Notes under the pieces: generated by a model
Database searches by the model: none
What the model was told of the DNA's origin: nothing
Seen by the model: only the letters and a program-made list of their open reading frames with translations
Position numbers and translations under genes: made by a program
Origin: Bog-756 sp050014755
GTDB taxonomy: Bacteria > Actinomycetota > Acidimicrobiia > Acidimicrobiales > RAAP-2
Length of the DNA: 64,000 bases
Direction of reading: 5' to 3'
NCBI GenBank assembly: GCA_050014755.1
Contig: JBEKCS010000004.1
Location: 1 to 64,000, forward strand
Shown here: positions 27,368 through 36,273 of the stretch, piece by piece
Layout of the letters: every line of letters begins with the position of its first letter
Numbering within the stretch: the stretch's first letter is position 1

Positions 27368-30300
27368 ATGTCGGCGACACGATGGGCACGGACCGGGGCT
27401 GTGGTAGTCGCTTGCCTCGGATCCTTCGGCATCTCGTTGGCCGCCGCGGAGCCGGCGGTCGCCAGCGCCCCCCTCGTCGCGTACGCGGCCGGCACCGGGA
27501 ACCCGGCCGGCTGCCCGCAGGTCACCTCCGGTACGCCAGGGTCGGAGTGCTCACTGGAGAACGCACTGACCCAGGCCGCCAAGGCGGGTGCCGCGAGCAG
27601 GACCGTCGACCTGGCCACGGCCGGGGTCAATCCGACCACCGCCGGGGATCCCAGCCATTACACGGGGAACTGGACGATCAACCTCAGCCATACCGCGTCG
27701 ACCTCGCCGGTCGTCATCCAGCCTGCCGCCGGGCTGTCGTCCGGCCCGGTGCTCGACGGCGACGACGGGGCGACGACGGCCTGCCACGCACCGGCGGCCC
27801 ACCCCGACTGCTCGGGACCCATCCTGACCGTGACGTCCGCCGGCTTCCTCCAGCTCGACGGCCTCACCATGGCCAACGCCGACAACACCGCGACCGGAGA
27901 CGGCGGGGCCATCGACAACGGTGACGGCGCGGCCGGGGGGACCATCTCCATCACGTCGGTGACCTTCGCCGACGACACCACGTCCGGTGACGGGGGAGCC
28001 ATCGACAACGGCGACAACGGCTCGGGTACCGGTACCCTCGTTGTGAGCCACTCGACGTTCTCGTCCGACACCTGCACCAGTGACGGTGGGGCCATCGACA
28101 GCGGCGACAACAGTGGCTCCGGCACCCTGTCGGTGACCGATTCGACGTTCACCTCGGACGTCGCCGGCGATGACGGTGGGGCCGTGGACAGCGCCGACGA
28201 CGGGGGGGAGGCCTCCCTGTCCGTGACCGGCTCCACCTTCGACTCGGACTCCGCCGCCGTCGACGGTGGGGCCGTGGACAGCGCGGACGACGGTGGGACC
28301 GCCAACGGTGCGACCATCGGCACCTCGACGTTCGACAGCGACCAGTCGACCGGGGGGGACGGCGGGGCGGTGGACAGCGTCGACAACGGCGGCACCGGGG
28401 GCCTCACCGTGTCGAATTCTGTGTTCGGCACCGATTCGGCCATCGACGACGGTGGCGCCCTCGACAGCGGCGACGATGCCGGCACCAGTGGCACAGCGTC
28501 CCTCACCGTGACCGCGTCGACGTTCGCGTCCGACTCGGCCGGGTCTGACGGCGGGGCCATCGACAGCGCCGACAACGCCGTTACCGGCAGCGCCGCGATC
28601 ACCACGCTCGCTGTTTCCGGGTCGACGTTCACCTCCGATCAGGCCATGACCGACGGCGGGGCGATCGACAACGCCAGCAACGCCGGCACCGGCACGCTCA
28701 CCGTGAGGACGTCGACGTTCACGTCCGACACCTCCCAATCCGACGGAGGGGCCATCGACAACGGCGATGACGGTGCGGCCGGCACCGCCACGGTGTCGAC
28801 GTCCACGTTCGCCACCGATAGCGCGACCGACGACGGCGGCGCCGTCGACAACGCCGACGACAACGGAGAGGGCACCCTGTCCGTGTCCGGGTCGACGTTC
28901 ACGTCCGACACGGCCGAGTCCGACGGCGGGGCCGTCGACAGCGCCGACTACGGGGGGATCGGCAACGGGGTGACCGTCACCACGTCGACCTTCACGTCGG
29001 ACAGTGCCGCAGCCGACGGCGGTGCCATCGACAACGCCGACAACGCCGGCGCCAGCACCGGGCTGACCGTCACCGACTCGACCTTCGACCTCGACGCCGC
29101 GACAGGGGGCGACGGTGGGGCCATCGACGATGCCGACAATGCGGGAACCGGCACACTCACCGTGGCCGAGTCGAGCTTCTCGGCCGACTCGGCCACCACC
29201 GACGGCGGGGCCATCGACAATGCCGACAACGCCCCGCCGGCCGATCCCCCGTCCGTGGTCGTCGAGGGCTCCGGCGTCGCCACGGTGACGTCGTCGACGT
29301 TCGCCGGCGATACCGCCACCGCCGACGGTCCCGACATCGCCAACGTGGCGAGCGATGCCAGCGGTGTGGGCACCATGACCATCGCTGCGGATCAGATCGC
29401 CGACGGGTGCGCCAAGGGCACAGGCACGTGGAACGATGCCGGGTTCGACGTGGCCGTCTCCACGTGCCTCGCCGGCGGGAACGGGGACGTGACCGATGCC
29501 TCGCTGGCCGCGGCCATCGGGCCACTGGCCGACAACGGCGGACCCACCCAGACCATGCTGCCGCTGGCCGGCAACCCGGGCATCGCCGTCATCCCCGATC
29601 CGACCTCGGTGAGCGTCGACGGGTCCCCCGTCCCGTTGTGTCCGGTCACCGACCAGCGGGGGACGGCCAGCACCACCGGAGCGCCCTGTTACGCCGGCTC
29701 CGTCCAGGGCCCGCCCGACCAGGTGGCGATCACCTCGTCGCCCCTCGCGGTGACCGCGTCGTCCTCGGCCACCGGCTCCGTGACACTTGCCCTCGAGGAC
29801 CATTACGGGTCCCCCGTCGACGCGTCGGTCGCCACCACGGTGCACCTTGCATCGTCGTCCGCCGACGGGATGTTCGCCGCCACCTCGGGCGGTCCCGACG
29901 TGTCCAGCGTGGTCGTCCCGTCGGGCGACCAGTCGGTCACGGTGTACTACGGGGACCGGACTGCCGGGCTGCCGAAGCTGACCGCCTCGGCCACCGGCTT
30001 CACCTCAGGCACCCAGGTGGAGACGGTGTCGCCGGGACCGGCCGCTTCGCTCGCCGTGGCCGCTCCGGCCTCGGCCCTGGTGGGCAGCACGGTCAGGCTC
30101 ACGGTGACGGCCGAGGATACGTTCGGCAATGCGGCATCGAGCTACCGGGGTACGGTCCACCTCACCTCTTCGTCAGGAACGAACAGCCCGCTGTCCGATG
30201 TCGCCTTCCTGGCGGCCGACGGGGGCAGGGTCTCGATCCCGGTGACCTTCACCTCCGAGGGCGACCGGAGGGTGACCGCCACCGACACCGTCACACCGTC

Positions 30301-31129
30301 GATCCACGGGACCTCGGGCACCATCGACGTTGCCGCGCAGCACGGCTACTGGCTGGTCGGTGCGGACGGCGGGATCTTCACGTTCGGCTCCGCCCAGTTC
30401 TACGGATCGACGGGCAACCTGGTTCTGCAGCGGCCGGTGGTCGGCATCACCCCGACGGCGGACCGCGGCGGCTACTGGCTGGTGGCCTCGGACGGCGGGA
30501 TCTTCGCCTTCGGCGACGCCGGCTACCACGGCTCCATCCCCGGGGTCGGGCTGGCTCCGGCCGGTACCGGGGGAGGTGCCCCCCAGCTCGATGCCCCGAT
30601 CGTCGCCATGGTCCCCTCCACCGACGGCGGCGGGTACTTCATGGTCGCATCGGACGGCGGGGTCTTCGCCTTCGGCGACGCCCGGTTCGAGGGATCGTGC
30701 CCGGGCATCGGAGGGTGCAGCGGCGCGGCCGTGGCCGTCGTGCCCGACGCGTCCGGTCAGGGCTACTGGCTGGTGACCGCGACCGGCAACGTCTACACCT
30801 TCGGGAACGCGGTCGACTACGGGTCACCGGGCTCGCAGGGCTCGGTGGTGACCTCGGCGGTACGCTACCCGGACGGCGACGGCTATTGGATCCTGTTCGC
30901 CGACGGAACGGTCAGCGCCTTCGGCACCGATCCCGTCACCTTCGGCTCGCCGGCCGGCTCGGTGGGCGGGGACAACCCGGCCAACGCCATCTTCGCCACC
31001 GCCGACGGAGCCGGCTACTGGGTGGCGACAGCCGACGGCGCCGTCTACAACTACGGCGACGCCCCCGACGACGGTGGGATGTCCGGTTCCCACCTCAACG
31101 CACCCGTCATCGCCGCCACCGGCTGGTGA
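27368..31129 (+). CDS. Large secreted protein: beta-helix repeats, Ig-like region and GYW repeats
   Basis: 1253 residues. Signal peptide at the N-terminus (hydrophobic run, AAAEPAVASA cleavage region near 35). Residues about 170-650 hold some 15 tandem units of 27-35 residues, each reading roughly STFTSD-x3-DGGAIDNADN-x2-GTGTLTV, the pattern of a right-handed parallel beta-helix. A region with strands resembling bacterial Ig-like domains follows (about 780-985), then seven GYWLVGADGGIFTFG-type repeats to the end. ATG start with GGAGG eight bases upstream. Presumably cell-surface or released; ligand or enzymatic role unknown. Acidic throughout the helix (Asp-rich coils may bind calcium). Confidence 0.85.
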   Translation: MSATRWARTGAVVVACLGSFGISLAAAEPAVASAPLVAYAAGTGNPAGCPQVTSGTPGSECSLENALTQAAKAGAASRTVDLATAGVNPTTAGDPSHYTGNWTINLSHTASTSPVVIQPAAGLSSGPVLDGDDGATTACHAPAAHPDCSGPILTVTSAGFLQLDGLTMANADNTATGDGGAIDNGDGAAGGTISITSVTFADDTTSGDGGAIDNGDNGSGTGTLVVSHSTFSSDTCTSDGGAIDSGDNSGSGTLSVTDSTFTSDVAGDDGGAVDSADDGGEASLSVTGSTFDSDSAAVDGGAVDSADDGGTANGATIGTSTFDSDQSTGGDGGAVDSVDNGGTGGLTVSNSVFGTDSAIDDGGALDSGDDAGTSGTASLTVTASTFASDSAGSDGGAIDSADNAVTGSAAITTLAVSGSTFTSDQAMTDGGAIDNASNAGTGTLTVRTSTFTSDTSQSDGGAIDNGDDGAAGTATVSTSTFATDSATDDGGAVDNADDNGEGTLSVSGSTFTSDTAESDGGAVDSADYGGIGNGVTVTTSTFTSDSAAADGGAIDNADNAGASTGLTVTDSTFDLDAATGGDGGAIDDADNAGTGTLTVAESSFSADSATTDGGAIDNADNAPPADPPSVVVEGSGVATVTSSTFAGDTATADGPDIANVASDASGVGTMTIAADQIADGCAKGTGTWNDAGFDVAVSTCLAGGNGDVTDASLAAAIGPLADNGGPTQTMLPLAGNPGIAVIPDPTSVSVDGSPVPLCPVTDQRGTASTTGAPCYAGSVQGPPDQVAITSSPLAVTASSSATGSVTLALEDHYGSPVDASVATTVHLASSSADGMFAATSGGPDVSSVVVPSGDQSVTVYYGDRTAGLPKLTASATGFTSGTQVETVSPGPAASLAVAAPASALVGSTVRLTVTAEDTFGNAASSYRGTVHLTSSSGTNSPLSDVAFLAADGGRVSIPVTFTSEGDRRVTATDTVTPSIHGTSGTIDVAAQHGYWLVGADGGIFTFGSAQFYGSTGNLVLQRPVVGITPTADRGGYWLVASDGGIFAFGDAGYHGSIPGVGLAPAGTGGGAPQLDAPIVAMVPSTDGGGYFMVASDGGVFAFGDARFEGSCPGIGGCSGAAVAVVPDASGQGYWLVTATGNVYTFGNAVDYGSPGSQGSVVTSAVRYPDGDGYWILFADGTVSAFGTDPVTFGSPAGSVGGDNPANAIFATADGAGYWVATADGAVYNYGDAPDDGGMSGSHLNAPVIAATGW
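27890..29330 (+). repeat. About 15 imperfect coding repeats of 80-105 bases
   Basis: Each unit carries a conserved block encoding DGGA(I/V)D and a TCGACGTTC-like block encoding STF. Units differ by many synonymous and non-synonymous changes and by length, so they are old duplications and not a recent expansion. Confidence 0.8.
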
Positions 31130-31154
31130 GCGTTTCCGAATCGGGGCAGGGGGA

Positions 31155-31430
31155 CTAGTCCCGGATCCTCCACTGGGCCATCCGCATCTGGCTCCGCAGC
31201 ATGAGTCCGCGCAGTTCGCGCTCGTCGATCTCGAGGTACGAGCCCAACGCGGTGTGATGTGAGCGATCGGGCAGTTGACGATCGGCCGCCCACGAGAGGA
31301 CCTCCGTCGGCGCCACGCCGAGCACCCGGGCCGCAGCCTCGGGCGTATGGGCGCGCAGCCGCATCGTCTCGTCGAGCTTGTCGCCCAACGTCTGCGGCTT
31401 CACCCTCTCGCCCAACACCTGCGTCTTCAC
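31155..31430 (-). CDS. Small putative helix-turn-helix protein
   Basis: 91 residues, GTG start. The middle (TPEAAARVLGVAPTEVLSWAADRQLP) reads as a compact helix-turn-helix of the phage-repressor kind, with AARVLGV as second helix and TEVLSWAADR as recognition helix. N- and C-terminal parts are charged helices. No sensor domain. It converges with the large secreted-protein gene (26 bases between stops). Could be a DNA-binding regulator; confidence in the fold is moderate and in the function low. Confidence 0.6.
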   Translation of the reverse strand: MKTQVLGERVKPQTLGDKLDETMRLRAHTPEAAARVLGVAPTEVLSWAADRQLPDRSHHTALGSYLEIDERELRGLMLRSQMRMAQWRIRD

Positions 31431-31674
31431 GCTCTGGACAACTCCTCACCAGCCGTGGTTGTTCCTTGTGCGACGACCGGGCAGTCGCCTGAACGTTCCC
31501 CCGAACAGCCGGGAGTACGTGAACCTGCTGCATCGAAACTACCCACAGTCGTACCACGGAGAAAGGGTTATTTGCATTCGCACCGTCCTCCCTACTACGG
31601 AGAGTGACGGGACCCCTACGAACAGACAACTGATCGGGACGGACAGCCAAACCGGGCCGCAGTTCGTGCCGACG

Positions 31675-31956
31675 TCAGCCAGCTCCGGAGGCCGAATCGA
31701 AGGTCTCCCGGGCCACGTCCTCCTCGGCGTCCGGATCGAACGGGCGGCTTTCGGCATCGTCGGCCCGACGCAGGTCGGCGCCGTTGCTCGCCTCCACTTC
31801 CGGACTCGGCTCGAGATCACCGGTATAGGGGACGTCCGGGGGCGGGTCGTGCGACTCGACGTCCCCGTCGCGCACGAGGGCCGTCGGGCTGCCGTCGGAT
31901 ATCCAGCGTGCCTCGTGGATCCCGTACGGATCGACGTACCAGCCCTCTGCTTCCAC
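31675..31956 (-). CDS. Small acidic protein, unknown function
   Basis: 93 residues. A short N-terminal motif, EGWYVDPYGIHEARWISDG, is followed by PTALVRDG and then a disordered acidic tail rich in Asp, Glu and Pro. I recognise the GWYxDPYGxHExRW(F)SDG pattern as a recurring short domain in actinobacteria but know no function. The GTG at 31956 has GAGGAG five bases upstream; the longer frame to 32037 has none. Stands alone, upstream of nothing on its strand except the small HTH gene 240 bases on. Confidence 0.6.
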   Translation of the reverse strand: MEAEGWYVDPYGIHEARWISDGSPTALVRDGDVESHDPPPDVPYTGDLEPSPEVEASNGADLRRADDAESRPFDPDAEEDVARETFDSASGAG

Positions 31957-32109
31957 TGTCGCTCCTCTCGGTCCGGTACCGGGACGTGCGTCGCACCGTC
32001 CCCACCGTCGCGACTCTAGATCCACCTGGACCGTCACGGTCCCGGTCGTCTTCCGGCGCGCCCGGCTGCACGTGGCGCACCTCGCCCCGTCGGGCTGCCC
32101 TTCCGTTCG

Positions 32110-33063
32110 TCAGGGGTCGGCCCCCTGTGCCCACATCGCCCGCAGCGGCGGCAGGACGGCACCGGCCAGAGCGGTGATCTGTGCACGGGCCTCGGCGGGG
32201 GTGACACCGGGCAGGTGCACCCGGAGGTCGACGGCATCGGCACCGGACCCGCACCACGCGTCATGGATCCGGCCGGCCAGCCGAACCGGATCGGCATCGG
32301 CGATCGTCTGGTCGGCGGGGAACCCGCCATCCCTCGTCGCATAGCTGTCGTAGACGTCGCGTTGGCGTTCGATCAGCTCGCCCCGGGGCTCGCCGAGCCA
32401 CACCCTGCGGATGATCACCTTGGCGTGGCCACCACCGGCGGCGTCGTACGCGTCGCAGATCCGACGGAGACGGCCGATATCGGACATGCCCTCGCACAGG
32501 ATCCCGGCTCCGCAGGCCGCGGCCCGCCGCGCCGCGCCGGCGGAGGCCGCGGCGCTCAGCACGGGGATGGGCTGTACGGCACAGGCCTGGAGGGCCCGAT
32601 CACCCTCGAGTCCGCCCAGGTCCCGGCCTTCCAGCATGGCCACGATCCTCGGAAGCCCGGCCACGAAGCGAGGCACGGCATCGGTGGGTGCAATTCCCAT
32701 CACCGTGAAGTCGAGGGGGAGCGCTCCGGCCGCGACCCCCAGTCCGACCCGACCGGGGTGGCGGGCCGCCAGCCAGGCGACCTCCTCGGCCAGTTGGGCC
32801 ACCGGGCGCAGCGGCAACAGGAGCGGACCGGCCGCGGCCCATCCGGTCGGGTGCTCCTCGAGGACGAACGAGGCCATCTGCAGCGGATTGGGCACGTAGC
32901 CGGCGAAGCCGCCGTGATGCTCACTGGCCATGACGCCGTCGAAACCGCCGGCGAGCCCGAGTGTCGCCTGCTCGCACAGCTCGCGCACGATGCCCGGCGC
33001 GTCCAGTTCGTTGTGTGGGTAGAGCCGGAGGGAGATCGAACCCCGGGCGAACGGCCGGCTCAT
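32110..33063 (-). CDS. LLM-class flavin/F420-dependent oxidoreductase
   Basis: Luciferase-like TIM barrel, 317 residues. Seen: ISLRLYPHNE at the start, GFDGVMASEHHGGF near 45-58 (the family EHH segment at the active-site rim), an HPGRVGLGVAAGALPLDF segment near 120 that corresponds to the family GRxxLGxGxG, and PIPVLSAA in the second half. ATG at 33063 overlaps the stop of the preceding SDR gene (ATGA). Last gene of the minus-strand operon starting at the sulfotransferase; likely oxidises or reduces an intermediate of that pathway. Cofactor (FMN or F420) not determinable here. Confidence 0.85.
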   Translation of the reverse strand: MSRPFARGSISLRLYPHNELDAPGIVRELCEQATLGLAGGFDGVMASEHHGGFAGYVPNPLQMASFVLEEHPTGWAAAGPLLLPLRPVAQLAEEVAWLAARHPGRVGLGVAAGALPLDFTVMGIAPTDAVPRFVAGLPRIVAMLEGRDLGGLEGDRALQACAVQPIPVLSAAASAGAARRAAACGAGILCEGMSDIGRLRRICDAYDAAGGGHAKVIIRRVWLGEPRGELIERQRDVYDSYATRDGGFPADQTIADADPVRLAGRIHDAWCGSGADAVDLRVHLPGVTPAEARAQITALAGAVLPPLRAMWAQGADP

Positions 33064-33917
33064 GTGATCCGCGAACCCCCGGACACCGGCGCGCCACCGG
33101 GCCGGCCGACGGCATCGGGCCGGAACGGCGACCACGAGCCGGAGTCGACGTGGTTCCCGGCGTCCACGTCCAGGAGGACACCGGTGATCGACCCGGCCTC
33201 GTCGGACAGCAGGAAGGCGACCGCGGCGGCAACGTCCTCCGCCTCGGTGAGGCGCCCGAGGAGCAGGTTGCGGCCGGCGGCCTCACCGTCGTCTCCTTCC
33301 CAGATGTCCCGGGTAGCCTCCGTCCGGGTGAGGCCGGGGCACACTGCGTTGACCCGGACGCCACGGCGGCCCAGGTCGTTGGCCAGTGTCCGGGTGAGCG
33401 CGTTGAGGGCGGACTTGGCCGCGGCGTAGGCGGCCATCGACGGCGTGGTCTTCTTCGGTGACCCGCTGGAGATGTTCACCACCGCTCCCCCGCCGTCGGC
33501 CAGGCCCCGGGCCATGGCCGCCTGGACCAGCGCCAGTGCCGGCCAGGTGTTGAGCCCGACGGTGGCCAACAGGTTCTCCTCGGTCAGGTCGAGCGCCGAG
33601 CCCACGAACGGCACTCCTCCGACCGCGTTGACCAGGAGGTCGATCCGCCCGAATGCCCCGATGGCCGTCTCGACCAAGAGGGCGGGAACATCCGGCGCCG
33701 CAGCCGATCCGGGACAGGCGACGACGTCCAGGCCCTGGCCGCGGAGCTCGCGCTCGGTCGCCCGCAGCCGCTCCTCGGAGCGGGCGTTGATCACCACCGA
33801 CGCACCCTCGAGGGCGAGGCGGCGCGCACAGGCCGTACCGATCCCGGGGTCTGTCGACGCTCCGGTGACGATGGCCACCCTGCCCTCGAACCGCCTGGCC
33901 ACTGTCTGCTCGTCCAC
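33060..33917 (-). CDS. SDR-family oxidoreductase
   Basis: Short-chain dehydrogenase/reductase, 285 residues. Cofactor loop TGASTDPGIG (17-26), NAVGG strand near 97, catalytic Ser in NISSGSP and the Tyr-x3-Lys pair in YAAAK near 163-167, then VNAVCPGLTRTE. GTG start with GGAGG six bases upstream. Its stop overlaps the start of the LLM gene; 105 bases separate it from the zinc dehydrogenase gene upstream, so it may have its own promoter. Probably acts on an alcohol or ketone in the same catabolic route. Confidence 0.9.
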   Translation of the reverse strand: MDEQTVARRFEGRVAIVTGASTDPGIGTACARRLALEGASVVINARSEERLRATERELRGQGLDVVACPGSAAAPDVPALLVETAIGAFGRIDLLVNAVGGVPFVGSALDLTEENLLATVGLNTWPALALVQAAMARGLADGGGAVVNISSGSPKKTTPSMAAYAAAKSALNALTRTLANDLGRRGVRVNAVCPGLTRTEATRDIWEGDDGEAAGRNLLLGRLTEAEDVAAAVAFLLSDEAGSITGVLLDVDAGNHVDSGSWSPFRPDAVGRPGGAPVSGGSRIT

Positions 33918-34022
33918 CGTCCACCTCCGTGGTGGGCCCCATGGCCCCTCTCCGGTGAACTTACGCGTTTGCCGCGGGCACCGCTGTCGGACCGGCGACC
34001 GCGCCCCGCGGAACGGAGCGGT

Positions 34023-35036
34023 TCACGATCCGGGTTCGACGGTGATCATCACCTTGCCGCACGCCATCGGGCCGTCCAACGTGGCGAGCGCCTCCTCGAA
34101 GCGCTCGAGGGGGAAGCGGTGGGTGATGACCGCCGACAGGTCGCGGCGACCGAGCAGGGCGATGGCGTCCTCGAACCGGGCCGGGTACTCCATCGACCCC
34201 CGGATGGTGAACTGCTTCATGAGGAGCATCAGGTAGCTGGTCGGGATGGCGTCGTAGTGGAGGGCCACGACGGAGAGACGCCCGCCGACGGGTCCGTGCT
34301 CGAGGACCTCGGTGATCACCCGATCCGATCCGGACGCCTCGATGAACGCGGCAGTGGCCGGGGTCGGACCGAACATGAAGGGCGCGGTGCCGTGCAGGCG
34401 GGCCAGCTCGTCCCACACGTCGGTGGCGGCCGGGTCCAGCGCCGCCTGGGCGCCGAGCCCACGGGCGAGCTCCAGCCGGGTGGGACTGACGTCGACGGCG
34501 ACGACCCGGTGGTGGCCCCTGTCGACCAGGTTGGCGATGGCTGCGAGCCCGATGGGCCCGCAGCCGAAGACGGCGACCCCGTCACCCGGACACACGTCTG
34601 CCTGGTCGACGGCGTGCATGCCCACGGCCAGCGGCTCGGCGAAGGCGGCGACGTCGAGCGGGAGATCGTCGGGCACCCGGTAGAGCCGGCCCTCCGCCGC
34701 CTCCCGCACCAGCAGGAGGGGGGTGAGGCCACCATGGTCGGCCCCGTTGCCGATACGGCCCAGCTCGTCGTTGCCCGGATGCACCACGACCCGGTCGCCC
34801 ACCGTGACGGTCGTCACATCGGCGCCGACCCAGTCGACGGTGCCGGCCATCTCGTGGCCCAGGCACATCGGCGTTCCGGTGGGTCCGGCGACGCCACCCA
34901 TGGCGATGTAGGAGCGGTCGCTCCCGCAGATGCCGCAGGCCGCCACCCGCACCACCGCGTCGCGTGGCCCTGGATCCGGTGGATCGACGTCGTCGAGCCG
35001 GACGTCGCCGGGCCCGTGCACCCGCACCTGGAGCAC
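34023..35036 (-). CDS. Zinc-dependent alcohol dehydrogenase family protein
   Basis: Medium-chain dehydrogenase, 337 residues. Catalytic zinc ligands in CGICGSD (about 28-34) and GHEMAGT (about 55), a further Glu near 135 (AFAEPLAVG), and the Rossmann loop VFGCGPIGLAA near 160. The four-cysteine structural zinc site of many members appears to be missing (the loop after GDRVVVHPG has none). The GTG at 35036 is chosen because the upstream Val codons are not start codons; it lies 14 bases after the VOC gene stop. Substrate likely a secondary alcohol of the operon pathway. Confidence 0.85.
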   Translation of the reverse strand: MLQVRVHGPGDVRLDDVDPPDPGPRDAVVRVAACGICGSDRSYIAMGGVAGPTGTPMCLGHEMAGTVDWVGADVTTVTVGDRVVVHPGNDELGRIGNGADHGGLTPLLLVREAAEGRLYRVPDDLPLDVAAFAEPLAVGMHAVDQADVCPGDGVAVFGCGPIGLAAIANLVDRGHHRVVAVDVSPTRLELARGLGAQAALDPAATDVWDELARLHGTAPFMFGPTPATAAFIEASGSDRVITEVLEHGPVGGRLSVVALHYDAIPTSYLMLLMKQFTIRGSMEYPARFEDAIALLGRRDLSAVITHRFPLERFEEALATLDGPMACGKVMITVEPGS

Positions 35037-35050
35037 CGACGCGACCCCGT

Positions 35051-35530
35051 TCAGTCCGCCGCCGGACGGAACAGCCACGACTCCATGGTGGGACGCATCG
35101 CCGCGTCGACTATCTCGATGCGGACGCCCAGGTCGTTGCGGTGATAGGCGAACGACACCGGCACGTCTCCCCCCGACCGGCCGCACAGCTGCAACGGGCA
35201 CCCCGAGCCGGCGAGCCGTGAGCTGTCGGCCGCCAGGTCGTCACTCCAGAACCCGATGTGGTGGAGGTTGGAGTGGTCGTTGCACACCCACACCGACCCG
35301 GGAACCTCCTCGATGAGCTCGAGCAGCGGGCCGTCGGTCGAGTAGCAGAGCCTGGTGGGCAGCACGAGATCCCGTCCCTCGCCGTCGCGGAGGTCCTGCG
35401 AGGCCAGATCGAGCACCGGGCCCCAGACGGCGCCGAGCTGCTCGCTCAGCTGGTCCTGGGCGGCCGCGAGGTCGGGGACGACCATGCCGACGTGGTAGTG
35501 GGGGGACAGCGCCGATGGCGGAGTGGTCAT
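35051..35530 (-). CDS. VOC-superfamily (glyoxalase/dioxygenase-like) protein
   Basis: 159 residues with the paired beta-alpha-beta-beta-beta modules of the vicinal-oxygen-chelate fold: HYHVGMVVPDLAAAQ at the start and NLHHIGFWSDDL in the second half. Metal ligands could be His13, His in HHIGF and a late Glu (RIEIVD). Such proteins include dioxygenases, epimerases and lyases. The ATG at 35530 overlaps the preceding SDR stop (ATGA). Placed between two dehydrogenases in the operon. Confidence 0.85.
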   Translation of the reverse strand: MTTPPSALSPHYHVGMVVPDLAAAQDQLSEQLGAVWGPVLDLASQDLRDGEGRDLVLPTRLCYSTDGPLLELIEEVPGSVWVCNDHSNLHHIGFWSDDLAADSSRLAGSGCPLQLCGRSGGDVPVSFAYHRNDLGVRIEIVDAAMRPTMESWLFRPAAD

Positions 35531-36273
35531 GTCAGAAGGTATCCGCCGTCGACGACGAGGGTGTGGCCGGTGATGAAGCCGGCGGCCGAGCTGGACAGGA
35601 ACTGCACCGCTCCGACGATCTCCGCGGTGGTCCCGAGCCGGCCCATCGGGGTGTGGGCGAGCTCGACCCCGAGCAGCTCCGGAAAGGCCGCCATCGGCGC
35701 GGTCATCGGGGTGTCGATCACCCCGGGAGCCACGGCGTTGACCCGGATGCCGTCGGCGACCCACTGCCGGGCGAGATTGCCGGTGAGGGCCACCAGGCCG
35801 GCCTTTGCGGAGCCGTAGCCGGGCACGATGGGGATCGACCGGAACGCGCTCAGCGACGCCATGTTGACCACGCTCCCCCCGCCGTCGAGGGCACTGGCGG
35901 CGAGCAGGGCCCGACAGCCCGTGGTCAGTCGCATCGGGCCCACGAGGTTGAGCGTGAGCGCCGCCGCGAAGGTGTCGGGCTCCCATTCGTCACGCCCGCC
36001 CGGAAAGTTGGCACCGGCGTTGTTCACCAGGACGTCCAGCGAGTCGAGGGAGGCGGCGAGCGCGTCCACCGACTCCGGGTCGGTCATCTGCAACTGTCGG
36101 AACGCGAACCGGCTCAGACCGGTGTCGTAGTCGTCCGGCGAGGGTCGGGTCCCGGTGACGGTGACCGCGGCTCCGGCATCGGCGAAGGCGGTCGCCACCG
36201 CGTGGCCGATACCGCTCGTCCCCCCGGTGACCAGCACCTCGGCACCGGTGAAGTCGAAGGTGACGTCGTTCAT
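35527..36273 (-). CDS. SDR-family oxidoreductase
   Basis: 248 residues. Cofactor loop TGGTSGIG near residue 15, NNAGANF near 81, catalytic Ser in NMASLSA, YGSAKAGLVAL with the Tyr-x3-Lys pair near 152, and VNAVAPGVIDTPMT. The classical FabG-like layout is complete. ATG start overlaps the stop of the metallo-hydrolase gene (ATGA) and its own stop overlaps the VOC gene, so all three are translationally coupled. Likely oxidises the alcohol freed by the upstream hydrolase, though this is inference from order. Confidence 0.9.
   Translation of the reverse strand: MNDVTFDFTGAEVLVTGGTSGIGHAVATAFADAGAAVTVTGTRPSPDDYDTGLSRFAFRQLQMTDPESVDALAASLDSLDVLVNNAGANFPGGRDEWEPDTFAAALTLNLVGPMRLTTGCRALLAASALDGGGSVVNMASLSAFRSIPIVPGYGSAKAGLVALTGNLARQWVADGIRVNAVAPGVIDTPMTAPMAAFPELLGVELAHTPMGRLGTTAEIVGAVQFLSSSAAGFITGHTLVVDGGYLLT

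Noticed and set aside
27890..29330. Possible CRISPR array or satellite
   Set aside because: Spacing of the conserved blocks is irregular, the intervening sequence is also repeated, and the whole stretch is an open reading frame with sensible protein repeats.
27551..29845. 764-codon minus-strand open frame opposite the beta-helix repeats
   Set aside because: Repetitive VDGPAVG-like translation is the mirror of the real repeat protein, which has a signal peptide and a ribosome site.
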